NCBI GenBank assembly: GCA_903860975.1
Contig: CAIOSI010000017.1
Location: 124,001-188,000, forward strand
Origin: an uncultured Alphaproteobacteria bacterium
GTDB lineage: Bacteria > Pseudomonadota > Alphaproteobacteria > Caulobacterales > Caulobacteraceae
Direction: 5' to 3'
Length of the DNA: 64,000 bases
Positions 44,414-53,957 of the stretch are shown here, piece by piece. A model generated the notes under the pieces. That model did no database searches. It had not been told where the DNA came from and saw nothing but the letters and a program-made list of their open reading frames with translations. Both the position numbers and the translations under genes were made by a program. Numbering within the stretch: position 1 is the stretch's first letter; each line of letters opens with the position of its first letter.

Positions 44414-45738
44414 GCGATCTGCGCCAGGACGCTGCGCACGATGGCGAACAACTCTTCGATCTGCTCTGGCGTGATGATCAGAGGCGGCGAGAAGGCAAGG
44501 GTGTCGCCCGTGAACCTCACCATCGCGCCGGCCTTCAATGCGCCAACCATGGCTTCATAGCCGCGCGTGCCGGCGGCCTCGTGCCTTGGTGCGAGCTCGA
44601 TTGCGGCCATCATGCCAAGGTTGCGGATGTCGATCACATGCGGACAGTCGCGAAGGTCGTGGACGGCAGCTTCCCAGACTGGCGACAGCTCGGCGGCACG
44701 GGTCAGTAGTCCCTCGCGACGGTAGATCTCCAACGTCGCCAGGGCCGCGGCGCAAGCCGCCGGATGGCCGGAATAGGTGTAGCCATGGAAGAACTCGATC
44801 GCGTTCTGCGGCCCGTGCATCAAAGCATCGTGGATGTCGCGGTGGGCGAAGACCGCGCCCATGGGGAAGGCACCATTGGTCAAGCCCTTGGCGGTCGTCA
44901 TTATGTCGGGCGTGACGCCGAAATACTGGGCGGCGAATGGCGCGCCTAGTCGTCCAAACCCGGTAATCACCTCGTCGAAGATCAGCAGAATGCCATGCTT
45001 TGTGCAGAGCTCGCGCAATCGCTCCAGATAGCCCACCGGCGGCGGCAGCACGCCAGCTGAGCCCGCGACCGGTTCGACAATCACGGCCGCGATGGTCTCG
45101 GCTCCATGCAGCGCAACCAGGCGTTCCAGGTCGTCGGCGCGCTCTGCGCCCTGCAGAGGCTGTCCCTTAGAGAAGGCGTTCCGGCCCAGGTCCACCGTAT
45201 GGCCCAGGTGCTCGGCACCCGGCAGCGTGAGGAAGGCGCGCCGGTTGTTGACCAGGCCCCCCACGGAGATCCCCCCGAAGCCTACGCCGTGATAGCCCTT
45301 CTCACGCCCGATCAGCCGCGTACGCTGCCCTTGGCCTTTGGCGCGATGGTATGCGAGCGCGATCTTCAGGGCTGTATCGACCGACTCCGACCCGGAGTTG
45401 GTAAAGAAGACCCGGTCGAGTCCGGCCGGCGCCAATTTGGCCAACTCGGTGGCCAAATCGAAGACCAGCGGATGGCTCATCTGGAACGAAGGCGCGTAGT
45501 CGAGCGTCAGCAGCTGTTGGCTGACCGCTGTGGCGATCTCTGCCCGCCCGTGGCCGGCATTGACGCACCAAAGACCGGCCGCGCCGTCGATCACCTCACG
45601 CCCGTCCTCGGTGCGATAATGCACGCCCTTGGCTGAGACCAGCAGGCGTGGATCAGCCTTGAACTGCCGATTGGCGGTGAACGGCATCCAGAAAGCGTCA
45701 AGGTCCGGCCGGTTCAGGCGATCTGAGATGTCGTTCAT
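44410..45738 (-). CDS. Class III (omega) aminotransferase
   Basis: 442-residue PLP enzyme. The N terminus (FWMPFTANRQFKADPRLLVS) and GAAGLWCVNAGHGR are typical of omega-amino acid:pyruvate (beta-alanine) aminotransferases. The PLP region shows GSESVDTALKIALAYHRAKG, LLIFDEVITGFGRLGAPFAA with the Asp that binds PLP nitrogen, and the Lys in DIMTTAKGLTNGAFPMGAVF. Near rutABC a beta-alanine/malonic semialdehyde reaction would be useful, but other amines are possible. First gene of the minus-strand operon with the dipeptidase. Confidence 0.92.
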   Translation of the reverse strand: MNDISDRLNRPDLDAFWMPFTANRQFKADPRLLVSAKGVHYRTEDGREVIDGAAGLWCVNAGHGRAEIATAVSQQLLTLDYAPSFQMSHPLVFDLATELAKLAPAGLDRVFFTNSGSESVDTALKIALAYHRAKGQGQRTRLIGREKGYHGVGFGGISVGGLVNNRRAFLTLPGAEHLGHTVDLGRNAFSKGQPLQGAERADDLERLVALHGAETIAAVIVEPVAGSAGVLPPPVGYLERLRELCTKHGILLIFDEVITGFGRLGAPFAAQYFGVTPDIMTTAKGLTNGAFPMGAVFAHRDIHDALMHGPQNAIEFFHGYTYSGHPAACAAALATLEIYRREGLLTRAAELSPVWEAAVHDLRDCPHVIDIRNLGMMAAIELAPRHEAAGTRGYEAMVGALKAGAMVRFTGDTLAFSPPLIITPEQIEELFAIVRSVLAQIA

Positions 45739-46021
45739 GGCGCTACCCCAAAAGTACTCTCCCTACGAAATCAGGTTCGCCTCAGCCCCGCCAGATAATT
45801 GAGCCTGGCCCAGCGGCGAACCTAGGCGCTGGGCCAGATAGACCCCGTTTCGCCCTTCCAGAACGCCAACGCGGTTCGGTGATAGGCGGCTCTTGGAAGG
45901 GGATGGTCGACCCATGGCGGCCTGGGCCTGGCTCAAGTCAAGCAGCTCGAGCTTGACGTCGAGGCCTTTGCGTGGCGAGCAAGAACGGTGGCGTGTCAAC
46001 CTTGCTGGGGCCGGAAACGCG

Positions 46022-46702
46022 ATGCCGAAGATCCTGGCGATCGAGGATGATCCCACCACAGGTCGAGAGATCGTAGCCGAGCTGGAGCAGCATGGCTTCG
46101 CCGTGGAATGGGCAAATGATGGTCATCGGGGCCTCGATCGGGCCGTCAGCGGCGACTTCGACGCGGTCATTTTGGACCGTATGCTGCCGGGTCCCGACGG
46201 CCTGACGATTGTTACGGCGATGCGCAATGCCCAGGTGGATATTCCGGTTCTGATGGTGAGCGCGCTCAGCGACGTCGACGAACGTATCCGGGGCCTGCGC
46301 GCCGGCGGCGACGACTACATGACCAAGCCTTTTGCGTCCGAAGAGCTGACGGCGCGGCTGGAGGTCTTGCTTCGGCGGCGCGGTGCAGCGCCACGTGACA
46401 TGATCCTCACCGTTGGCGATCTGGAACTCGACCTCATCAGCCGCTTGGCGCACCGTGGTGGAGTCGAGATTCGTCTGATGCCCACAGAGTTCAAGCTGTT
46501 GGAGTTCATGATGCGTAATTCCGGCCAGATCCTGACGCGGACCATGATCTTCGAGGCCATCTGGGGGTATCATTTCGACCCCGGTACCAATCTGATCGAC
46601 GTCCACTTGGGACGCCTTCGGCGCAAGGTCGATTCCCCGGGTCTGGTGCCCCTGCTCCACACCATTCGCGGTTCGGGATACGCCATCCATGCGGCTGCGT
46701 GA
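46022..46702 (+). CDS. OmpR-family response regulator
   Basis: 226 residues from ATG 46022 (MPKILAIEDDPTTGREIVAE); the upstream frame is not needed. Receiver domain with acidic pocket (IEDD, D9-D10), phosphoacceptor D52 (VILDRMLPG) and conserved Lys in YMTKPFASEE; C-terminal winged-helix DNA-binding domain with EFKLLEFMMRNSGQILTRTM and IDVHLGRLRRKVD. It overlaps the following kinase gene by 14 bases. With the RND pump directly downstream, it probably controls pump expression. Confidence 0.94.
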   Translation: MPKILAIEDDPTTGREIVAELEQHGFAVEWANDGHRGLDRAVSGDFDAVILDRMLPGPDGLTIVTAMRNAQVDIPVLMVSALSDVDERIRGLRAGGDDYMTKPFASEELTARLEVLLRRRGAAPRDMILTVGDLELDLISRLAHRGGVEIRLMPTEFKLLEFMMRNSGQILTRTMIFEAIWGYHFDPGTNLIDVHLGRLRRKVDSPGLVPLLHTIRGSGYAIHAAA

Positions 46703-48047
46703 GCTTTGGCGCACGACGCCGTTCCAGCTTACTTTGATGCATGGGGTGGTCTTCGCCATCGCCGTCATGGCGCTGATGGGCCTGATCTATCAGCAGACGG
46801 CCGGCTACCTGGCTCGCCAGATCGACGCCATCGTGGTCAGCGAAGCCCGAAACCTCACCTTGGGAGGCGCCGAACATCTTCCGGAGCGCGTCACTCAGGC
46901 CGTTGCTACCGACAGCCGGCACATCGAATACTATGGCCTTTTCTCGGCTGAGGGCATCTGGATTTCAGGCAATGTCCACACCCTGCCGCCCACGCTGCCG
47001 ATCGACGGCGTGCCGCGCGAGATTCACGCGAAAAACCTGCAGCCCGGCGCGCGCGCGCTCGTGAAGCGAACGCCGTGGGGAGAAGTCTTGTTTGTCGGTC
47101 ACGATGCGCTCGTTTTGACGGGCCTTCGCACGATCATCGTCAATGCGCTTTTGCTAAGCGGGGGATTGATCTTGGTGCTGGATCTGGCCGCCGCCGCAGT
47201 GCTCAGCCTTCGGCCTCTGCGACGCATCGACGATCTGCGGGCTGCCAGTCGCGCGGCCCTAAAGGGTGAGCTTGGCGTGCGCCTGCCGGTGTCGCGCCGC
47301 CGTGACGAGATCGACATGCTAGCCGGTGTCGCCAACGCCATGATGGATGAGACGGAGCGCTTGCTGTGGGAGGTCAAGAGCGTCGGCGACAACGTCGCCC
47401 ACGACCTTCGCACCCCGCTCAACCGTCTGCGCGCACGGCTCTACCGCGTACATCAGGAAACCAAGCTTGAGGGCGTTGATCGCCTAATGATCGACCAGGC
47501 GCTCGCCGAGACCGATGAAATGCTCACCCGCTTCCGTGCCTTGCAACGGATCGGTGAGATCGAGCGGCGTGATCGTCAGGCTTTTTTCGAGCCTGTCCGA
47601 CTGCAAAGTATTCTGGAACATGTCATCGAGCTGCATGCGCCTCTGGCTGAGGATCGCGGCGTTACGTTAGTCGCCGACATCACCGCCAACGCGCCAGAGG
47701 TCTCTGCCGATCCGACCTTGCTATTCGAAGCGGTCAGCAATCTTGTCGACAATGCGCTCAAGTTCACCCCGAACGGCGGCAAGGTCACGGTGCGTCTTTC
47801 TGTCCGTGAAGGCGGTCCCAGGGTCGAGGTAACCGACAACGGCCCCGGCGTGCCGGCGGACGAGCGCGAAGCCGTTCTGCAACGCTTCTACCGCGCCAAG
47901 CGCACGCGCACCGAACCAGGTTCAGGCCTTGGCCTTTCCATCGTCACAGCTATCGCCAGGATGCACCACTTCACCCTGTCGCTTGACGATGCTCGCCCAG
48001 GTCTGAGCGTCGCCTTGGACTGTTGGCCACGCGGCATCGAAGGTTGA
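46689..48047 (+). CDS. Sensor histidine kinase paired with the OmpR-type regulator
   Basis: 452 residues. Membrane segments at about 16-36 and 148-172 flank a roughly 110-residue periplasmic sensor domain; then HAMP (about 172-225), HisKA with phosphoacceptor H238 (NVAHDLRTPLNRLRARLYR) and the HATPase domain with N box (SNLVDNALKFTPNGGKV), DNGPGVP and GSGLGLSIVTAIARMHH. A complete, apparently functional kinase. The overlap with the regulator and the pump genes 140 bases downstream suggest that it senses a toxic compound or envelope stress. Confidence 0.94.
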   Translation: MRLRELWRTTPFQLTLMHGVVFAIAVMALMGLIYQQTAGYLARQIDAIVVSEARNLTLGGAEHLPERVTQAVATDSRHIEYYGLFSAEGIWISGNVHTLPPTLPIDGVPREIHAKNLQPGARALVKRTPWGEVLFVGHDALVLTGLRTIIVNALLLSGGLILVLDLAAAAVLSLRPLRRIDDLRAASRAALKGELGVRLPVSRRRDEIDMLAGVANAMMDETERLLWEVKSVGDNVAHDLRTPLNRLRARLYRVHQETKLEGVDRLMIDQALAETDEMLTRFRALQRIGEIERRDRQAFFEPVRLQSILEHVIELHAPLAEDRGVTLVADITANAPEVSADPTLLFEAVSNLVDNALKFTPNGGKVTVRLSVREGGPRVEVTDNGPGVPADEREAVLQRFYRAKRTRTEPGSGLGLSIVTAIARMHHFTLSLDDARPGLSVALDCWPRGIEG

Positions 48048-48190
48048 GCCCTCACCGCATCGTCCCAACATAAAACTATCTTCATTGGCCTTGGCGTCTG
48101 CAGTGGGTCCATGCAGCGCTCTGGGATCACCAGCCGCTGATTTGGCGTGCAGGCCGATCCGACGGTTCGCCAGTCCCGGAGCAGGCTCGA

Positions 48191-51100
48191 TTGAACGCCC
48201 TCGTCCGCATCGCGCTTTCGCGTCCTTACACCTTCGTCGTGATGGCGGTGCTCATCATGATCTTCGGGGTGATGGCGGCGTTCAGGACGCCGACCGACAT
48301 TTTTCCGGAAATCAAGGTCCCGGTGATCGGGGTCGCCTTCAATTTCTCAGGTCTCGCGCCCGGCGACATGTCCAGTCGGATCGTCACTCAGTTCGAGCGC
48401 TTCCTGTCCACGACGGTCAACGATGTCGAGCATACAGAGAGCCAGTCGCTTCCGGGCATTGGGATCGTGAAGATCTATTTCCAGCCCGGTACAGATATCC
48501 GCACGGCGACAGCTCAAGTCACATCGACGGCCCAGACCTCAGTCAAGCAGATGCCGGCGGGGGTCACGCCACCCTTGGTGCTCAACTACTCAGCCTCCAC
48601 AGTGCCGATCCTGCAACTGGCGGATTCCGACAAGACCCTGTCGGAGCAGCAGCTGTTCGATCTAAGCCAAGTGGTGATCCGACCCGTCATCACCACGGTG
48701 CCAGGTGCCGCGACGCCCTATCCCTACGGCGGCCAGATTCGCCAGGTTCAGATCGACCTCGACCCACAGGCCCTACAGTCCAAGGGTATCTCTGCCAATG
48801 ACGTCACCACCGCCATAGCCGCTCAGAACCAAATCCTGCCGGTCGGCTTCGTGAAGATTGGCTCTTATCAATACAACGTCCGTCTCAACGACGCAGCCGA
48901 TACGATTGAGGATCTCAACAACCTGCCGATCAAGACGGTCGGCGGCGCAACCCTCTTCATCCACGATGTGGGTCAGGTGCGCGACGGCTCCGGCCCGCAA
49001 ACCAATATCGTGCACGTCGACGGCGGCCGCGCCGTGCTTTCAACGATCCTGAAAAACGGCTCAGCCTCGACGCTGGCCGTCGTTCAGGGCGTAAAGGACA
49101 AATTACCGAGCCTCGCCGAGCAACTGCCGTCCACCTTCAAGATCACAGCGTTGAACGACCAGTCGTTGTTCGTGAAGGGCGCCATCTCCAGCGTGATCAA
49201 GGAAGGCGCAGTCGCGGCAGCCTTGACCAGCCTGATGATCCTGCTCTTTCTGGGGAGCTGGCGCTCGACGGTGATTATCGCGGTGTCGATCCCGCTGGCG
49301 GTGTTGGCGGCGATCACGGCGCTGTCCGTCAGCGGCCAGACGCTGAACATCATGACGCTTGGAGGCCTGGCGCTCGCCGTCGGCGTCTTGGTCGATGACG
49401 CCACCGTCACCATCGAGAACATCAACTGGCATCTGGAGCACGGCAAGGACGTCCGCTCGGCGATTCTCGACGGCGCCAATCAGATCGTGACCCCTGCCTT
49501 TGTTTCGCTGCTCTGCATCTGCATCGTCTTCGTGCCGATGTTCATGCTGCAGGGTGTCGCAGGTTTCCTATTCGTACCCATGGCCATGTCTGTTGTGTTC
49601 GCCATGGTCGCCTCGTTCGTGCTCTCACGAACGCTTGTTCCAACGATGGCGATGTATCTCTTGAAACCTCACTCGGCAGAGGCTCACCACAGCGCAGATC
49701 TCTCACGCAATCCGGTCGCGCGGTTCCAGCGGCGTTTCGAAGTGGGGTTCGACGCCGTTCGTACGGCCTACAGCGAATTGCTGGCGCGCGCGATGGACGC
49801 ACGCCGACCGTTTCTGATCGGCTTCATGGCCGTGGTGGTGCTGTCCTTCGGGCTCGCGCCCTTCCTGGGCAGCAACTTCTTCCCGACAGTGGATGCCGGC
49901 CAAATGACGCTTCACGTGCGCGCTCCAGTTGGCACCCGACTTGAGGACACCTCGTTGGCGTTTCGCCGCATCGAGGGCACGATCCGGCGGACGATTGCCG
50001 CCGACGAGCTTGGCTCGATCGTTGACAATATCGGCATCCCGAACAGCTCCATCAACATGGTCTATTCGAATTCTGGCGTGATTGGCCCGCAGGACGGCGA
50101 TATCTACGTCAGCCTCAGGCCGCACCATCACTCCACTGCGGCCTATGTGAAAACCTTGCGTGAAGTGCTGCCACGCGACTACCCCAGCATCAGCTTCGCC
50201 TTCTTGCCCGCCGATATCGTCAGCCAGATCCTGAATTTTGGATCGCCTGCGCCGATCGATCTGCAGGTTTCCGGGCCCAATCCTGCCGCCAACCGCACTT
50301 ACGCCAACATGCTACTTCGCAAGATCAAAATGGTTCGCGGCCTGGCTGACGTGCGCATGCAGCAGCCCGAGGGTGCACCTGAACTTCGCGTCGATGTCGA
50401 TCGCGCGCGGATCGCCCAGCTCGGTCTGTCCGAACGTGACGTGACCAACAGCCTGGTGACGACCCTAGCCGGTAGCTCGCAGGGCGCGCCGACCTACTGG
50501 CTGAACCCCAAGAACGGTGTCTCCTACCCCATTGTCGCACAGACGCCGGAAAGCCGGATATCGTCCATCGCAGGCCTTGAAGGTGTGCCGATCAACAGCG
50601 CAACAAGCGGTCCATCCCAAATGCTGGGGGGCCTAGGCGTGATCAGCCGCGATTCCGCATCTTCGGTGGTCAGCCACTACAATGCCCAGCCGGTCATCGA
50701 TATCTATGCGACGACGCAGGGCCGCGACCTGGGCTCTGTGACCCGCGATATCAATAAGATTCTGAAGGACGCCGCCAAGGATCGACCGAAGGGTGCGACC
50801 ATCAACCTGCGGGGGCAGATGGTCACCATGGATGATGCCTTTTCGGGCCTGTTCTTAGGCTTGGCCGCAGCGATTGTGCTGATCTACCTGCTGATCGTTG
50901 TGAACTTTCAGTCGTGGCTCGACCCCTTCGTGATCATCACGGCCTTGCCCGCCGCGCTGGCTGGAATCGTCTGGATCCTGTTTGCGACAGGAACGACCCT
51001 TTCGGTTCCGGCGCTGACGGGTGCGATCATGTGCATGGGTGTGGCGACCGCCAATTCCATCTTGGTGGTGAGCTTCGCTCGCGAACGCCTGGCCGCCACT

Positions 51101-51376
51101 GGAGACGCGCTGCTGGCTGCCACCGAGGCCGGCTTCACCCGTTTCCGGCCCGTTGTTATGACGGCGCTGGCGATGATCATTGGCATGGCCCCTATGGCGC
51201 TTGGCCTGGGTGAGGGCGGCGAGCAGAACGCCCCCTTGGGCCGGGCGGTTATTGGCGGGCTGATCTTCGCCACCATCGCAACGCTAATGTTCGTCCCCGT
51301 GGTCTTTAGCCTGGTTCATAGCCGGCGCGATCAGCTCTTGGAGCCCGAACCCATCGCTGGAGGGTCCTATGCCTGA
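48191..51376 (+). CDS. RND efflux transporter, inner-membrane pump
   Basis: 1061 residues from TTG 48191, with GGAGCAGG upstream. Full RND architecture: TM1 (IALSRPYTFVVMAVLIMIFG), first porter loop, TM2-6 with the proton-relay acidic pair in GLALAVGVLVDDATVTIENI (about 400), the second porter loop and TM8-12 with PALTGAIMCMGVATANSILV. It most resembles the multidrug/solvent type (AcrB/MexB-like) or a broad CusA/CzcA-related branch; substrates are not evident. It is followed by the adaptor and the outer-membrane channel, in the unusual order pump-adaptor-channel. Confidence 0.92.
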   Translation: MNALVRIALSRPYTFVVMAVLIMIFGVMAAFRTPTDIFPEIKVPVIGVAFNFSGLAPGDMSSRIVTQFERFLSTTVNDVEHTESQSLPGIGIVKIYFQPGTDIRTATAQVTSTAQTSVKQMPAGVTPPLVLNYSASTVPILQLADSDKTLSEQQLFDLSQVVIRPVITTVPGAATPYPYGGQIRQVQIDLDPQALQSKGISANDVTTAIAAQNQILPVGFVKIGSYQYNVRLNDAADTIEDLNNLPIKTVGGATLFIHDVGQVRDGSGPQTNIVHVDGGRAVLSTILKNGSASTLAVVQGVKDKLPSLAEQLPSTFKITALNDQSLFVKGAISSVIKEGAVAAALTSLMILLFLGSWRSTVIIAVSIPLAVLAAITALSVSGQTLNIMTLGGLALAVGVLVDDATVTIENINWHLEHGKDVRSAILDGANQIVTPAFVSLLCICIVFVPMFMLQGVAGFLFVPMAMSVVFAMVASFVLSRTLVPTMAMYLLKPHSAEAHHSADLSRNPVARFQRRFEVGFDAVRTAYSELLARAMDARRPFLIGFMAVVVLSFGLAPFLGSNFFPTVDAGQMTLHVRAPVGTRLEDTSLAFRRIEGTIRRTIAADELGSIVDNIGIPNSSINMVYSNSGVIGPQDGDIYVSLRPHHHSTAAYVKTLREVLPRDYPSISFAFLPADIVSQILNFGSPAPIDLQVSGPNPAANRTYANMLLRKIKMVRGLADVRMQQPEGAPELRVDVDRARIAQLGLSERDVTNSLVTTLAGSSQGAPTYWLNPKNGVSYPIVAQTPESRISSIAGLEGVPINSATSGPSQMLGGLGVISRDSASSVVSHYNAQPVIDIYATTQGRDLGSVTRDINKILKDAAKDRPKGATINLRGQMVTMDDAFSGLFLGLAAAIVLIYLLIVVNFQSWLDPFVIITALPAALAGIVWILFATGTTLSVPALTGAIMCMGVATANSILVVSFARERLAATGDALLAATEAGFTRFRPVVMTALAMIIGMAPMALGLGEGGEQNAPLGRAVIGGLIFATIATLMFVPVVFSLVHSRRDQLLEPEPIAGGSYA

Positions 51377-52547
51377 TCCCATAATCTTGCCTGAGGGCCC
51401 TCTCGTATCGACAGGTCGCTTGAAGCTTGCCGGCGTCGTTGCCGCGGGGCTCGCCGTCCTCGTCGTGGTCGTTGGCCTGGTCACGCGCGTCAGCGCGGAT
51501 CAGAGCCAAGCGGCCTGGACGCAAGACCAGTCCATCCCAACCCTTAACCTGGCCAAGATCGACGCCGGTGGCGAACGCCAGCTTGTTCTGCCGGGCGATG
51601 TGCAAGCGTTCAACACCGCCCCGATCCACGCCCGCGTCGGTGGCTATCTGAAGCACTGGTATGTGGATATCGGAACCCCGGTCAAAGCCGGCCAGCTCCT
51701 CGCAGACATCGATACACCGGACCTCGACCAGCAGGTCCTTCAAGCGCGCGCCGATCTCGCCACGGCCCAGGCCAATCAGAGCCTTGCGGCGACGACCTCC
51801 AAGCGCTGGCAGGGCCTTGTGGCCGCCGACGCGGTTTCCAGGCAAGATGCTGACGAAAAGATCGGCGATCTGGCGGCCAAGAGCTCACTGGTCAACGCGT
51901 CCCGCGCCAACCTCAACCGCCTGCTGGCTCTGGAATCTTTCAAGAAAATCACAGCGCCATTCGCGGGTGTCGTGACGACGCGTTCCACGGACATCGGCCA
52001 GTTGATCACCACGGGAAGCCCCAGCGACACGGCGCTTTTCACGGTCGCCGACCAGCGCAAACTGAGGGTCTATGTTCGAGTGCCGCAGAATTATTCGGCG
52101 CTGGTCCACAAGGGGCAGACGGCAGACCTGACTGTCCCTGAGTTCGTTGGCCAAACGTTCAAGGCCGTGGTCGTCAACAGCTCTCAGGCGGTTGGGCCGC
52201 AGACCGGTGCCGAACTGGTCGAGCTTTCCCTGGACAACGCCGACGGGCGTATCAAGTCCGGCGACTACGCCCAGGTGACGTTTCGTCTGACCTCTGCGGC
52301 CACCACCACCCGCATCCCCGTGACCGCAATCCAGTACCGCCACAATGGGCCCGTCGTTGCGCTTGTCGGTCGGGACAATCACGTGAAAATCCGCCCCGTG
52401 ATCATCTCACGCGACCTAGGCTCCAGCGTCGAGGTTGGCGCCGGGCTTTCCACCAGCGACCGGATTGTCGACAACCCGCCGGAGTCGCTGGTCGAAGGCG
52501 ATTTGGTCCGTATCGCCGGGGCCTTGGTCCAGAAGGCGGTAGTCTAG
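51369..52547 (+). CDS. RND efflux periplasmic adaptor (membrane fusion protein)
   Basis: 392 residues. N-terminal membrane anchor (GVVAAGLAVLVVVVGLVTRV, about 20-42), lipoyl half-motifs in NTAPIHARVGGYLKHWYVDI and FAGVVTTRSTDIGQLIT, an alpha-helical hairpin (LQARADLATAQANQSLAATT), a beta-barrel and a membrane-proximal domain. The start overlaps the pump gene by eight bases. It bridges pump and outer-membrane channel. Confidence 0.93.
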   Translation: MPDPIILPEGPLVSTGRLKLAGVVAAGLAVLVVVVGLVTRVSADQSQAAWTQDQSIPTLNLAKIDAGGERQLVLPGDVQAFNTAPIHARVGGYLKHWYVDIGTPVKAGQLLADIDTPDLDQQVLQARADLATAQANQSLAATTSKRWQGLVAADAVSRQDADEKIGDLAAKSSLVNASRANLNRLLALESFKKITAPFAGVVTTRSTDIGQLITTGSPSDTALFTVADQRKLRVYVRVPQNYSALVHKGQTADLTVPEFVGQTFKAVVVNSSQAVGPQTGAELVELSLDNADGRIKSGDYAQVTFRLTSAATTTRIPVTAIQYRHNGPVVALVGRDNHVKIRPVIISRDLGSSVEVGAGLSTSDRIVDNPPESLVEGDLVRIAGALVQKAVV

Positions 52548-52552
52548 CGCGG

Positions 52553-53953
52553 ATGCCAACGGCGCGCTTGCTCATGATGCCCGCGTTGGCGGTCTTGCTC
52601 AGCGGCTGCTCATTTGCGCCTGCCTATGCGCCGCCGCCGGCTCCAGTCGGGGCGGCCTTCATGGAGCAGGGTCCCTGGACACCTGCGGTGCCCGCTGACG
52701 CAGAACCCCGCGGCGAATGGTGGGGCATGTTCTCAGATCCAGTCCTCGACGATCTGGAAGCTCGTGCCTCCAGAGCAAACCCCAGTCTCGCTGCAGCCGT
52801 CGCGGCCTACGACCAGGCCCGCGCACTCTCAACTCAGGCTCGCGCCGGCCTGCTTCCTGAGATCGATGCAACCGCGACAGCCCAACGCACGCACCGCTCC
52901 GACAACGCTCCTCTGAGGAGTGGTGGACCAGACGCGTACACGATCAACCAGCTTGGCGCGTCGGTCGCCTATGAGATCGATCTTTGGGGGCGTCTTCGCA
53001 ATCTCTCGGCCGGCGCGGACGATCGCGCCCAGGCCAGTGCCGCTGACCTTAAGTCAATGCGGCTTAGCCTGCAGGCCGACCTCGCTGATGACTATCTCAC
53101 GCTGCGCGGTCTCGACGCCCAACTTCGATTGTTAAGCGTGACGGCCAATGCCTATGAGCGCGCCCTGGAGCTCACTCAGATCCGTCACGACGGAGGCAAT
53201 GCGACAGCTCTGGATGTTGCGCGCGCTCAGATTCAGCTCTCCACACTCAAGGCCCAGATCACCGACGTCGGCGCTCAGCGCGCCCTGATGGAACACGCTG
53301 TCGCGGCCTTGGTGGGCGAAAGCGCTTCGAGCTTCAGTCTCGCCGTGGTCACGACCAGCCTTGCGTATCCGAAGGTAGCCGTGAGCGCCCCGTCGCGCCT
53401 GCTGCAGCGCCGTCCCGATATCGCTGCAGCGGAGCGGCGCGCTGCGGCCGCCAATGCCGATGTTGGCGTTGCGCGAGCGGCACAGTTTCCAGCGTTGATG
53501 CTCGACGGTTCGGGAGGGTGGCAAACGGCGGGCAGGATCAATCTGCTCCAGGTGCCCAACACATTTTGGATGGTCGGCCCGCAACTCCTGGGGCCAGTCT
53601 TCGACGGGGGCCGGCGGCGGGCCGGCGTGGTCGCCAGCCGCGCGGCCTTCGACCAGGCCAGCGCCAACTATCGCGCTGTGGTTCTCAACGCCTTTCGCGA
53701 TGTCGAAGACCAAATGGCGCTGGCCAACCGGCTTGCGGTTGAGGCCAAAGACCAGATGGACGCGGTGACCGCCGCGCGCCGTAGCGTCGAGCTGGCCAAC
53801 ATCCGTTACCGCCAGGGCGTCGCGACCTACCTCGATGTGGTCACCTCCCAGACCGCCGCCCTGACGGCCGAGCAGGCTGAGATCCAACTCAACACGCGGC
53901 GTCTGCAAGCGAGTGTAAACCTGACGCGAGCGTTAGGCGGCACCTGGAGTTAG
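52553..53953 (+). CDS. Outer-membrane efflux channel lipoprotein (NodT/OprM type)
   Basis: 466 residues. Leader with a lipobox (MMPALAVLLSGCSFAPAYAP), so lipidation at Cys near 19 is expected. The TolC/OprM repeats are visible: SLAAAVAAYDQARALSTQAR and FPALMLDGSGGWQTAGR, and a C-terminal helical repeat with IRYRQGVATYLDVVTSQTAA. It completes the tripartite pump as the channel. Five bases after the adaptor; its stop lies four bases from the convergent sulfatase stop. Confidence 0.93.
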   Translation: MPTARLLMMPALAVLLSGCSFAPAYAPPPAPVGAAFMEQGPWTPAVPADAEPRGEWWGMFSDPVLDDLEARASRANPSLAAAVAAYDQARALSTQARAGLLPEIDATATAQRTHRSDNAPLRSGGPDAYTINQLGASVAYEIDLWGRLRNLSAGADDRAQASAADLKSMRLSLQADLADDYLTLRGLDAQLRLLSVTANAYERALELTQIRHDGGNATALDVARAQIQLSTLKAQITDVGAQRALMEHAVAALVGESASSFSLAVVTTSLAYPKVAVSAPSRLLQRRPDIAAAERRAAAANADVGVARAAQFPALMLDGSGGWQTAGRINLLQVPNTFWMVGPQLLGPVFDGGRRRAGVVASRAAFDQASANYRAVVLNAFRDVEDQMALANRLAVEAKDQMDAVTAARRSVELANIRYRQGVATYLDVVTSQTAALTAEQAEIQLNTRRLQASVNLTRALGGTWS

Positions 53954-53957
53954 AGCC

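Noticed and set aside
45763-46059. 98-codon minus-strand frame between the aminotransferase and the response regulator
   Set aside because: Partly antisense to the regulator start, no known motif or ribosome site; treated as intergenic.
48085-48801. Plus-strand open frame overlapping the start of the RND pump
   Set aside because: Other-frame shadow; the pump in the frame starting at 48191 has full RND features.
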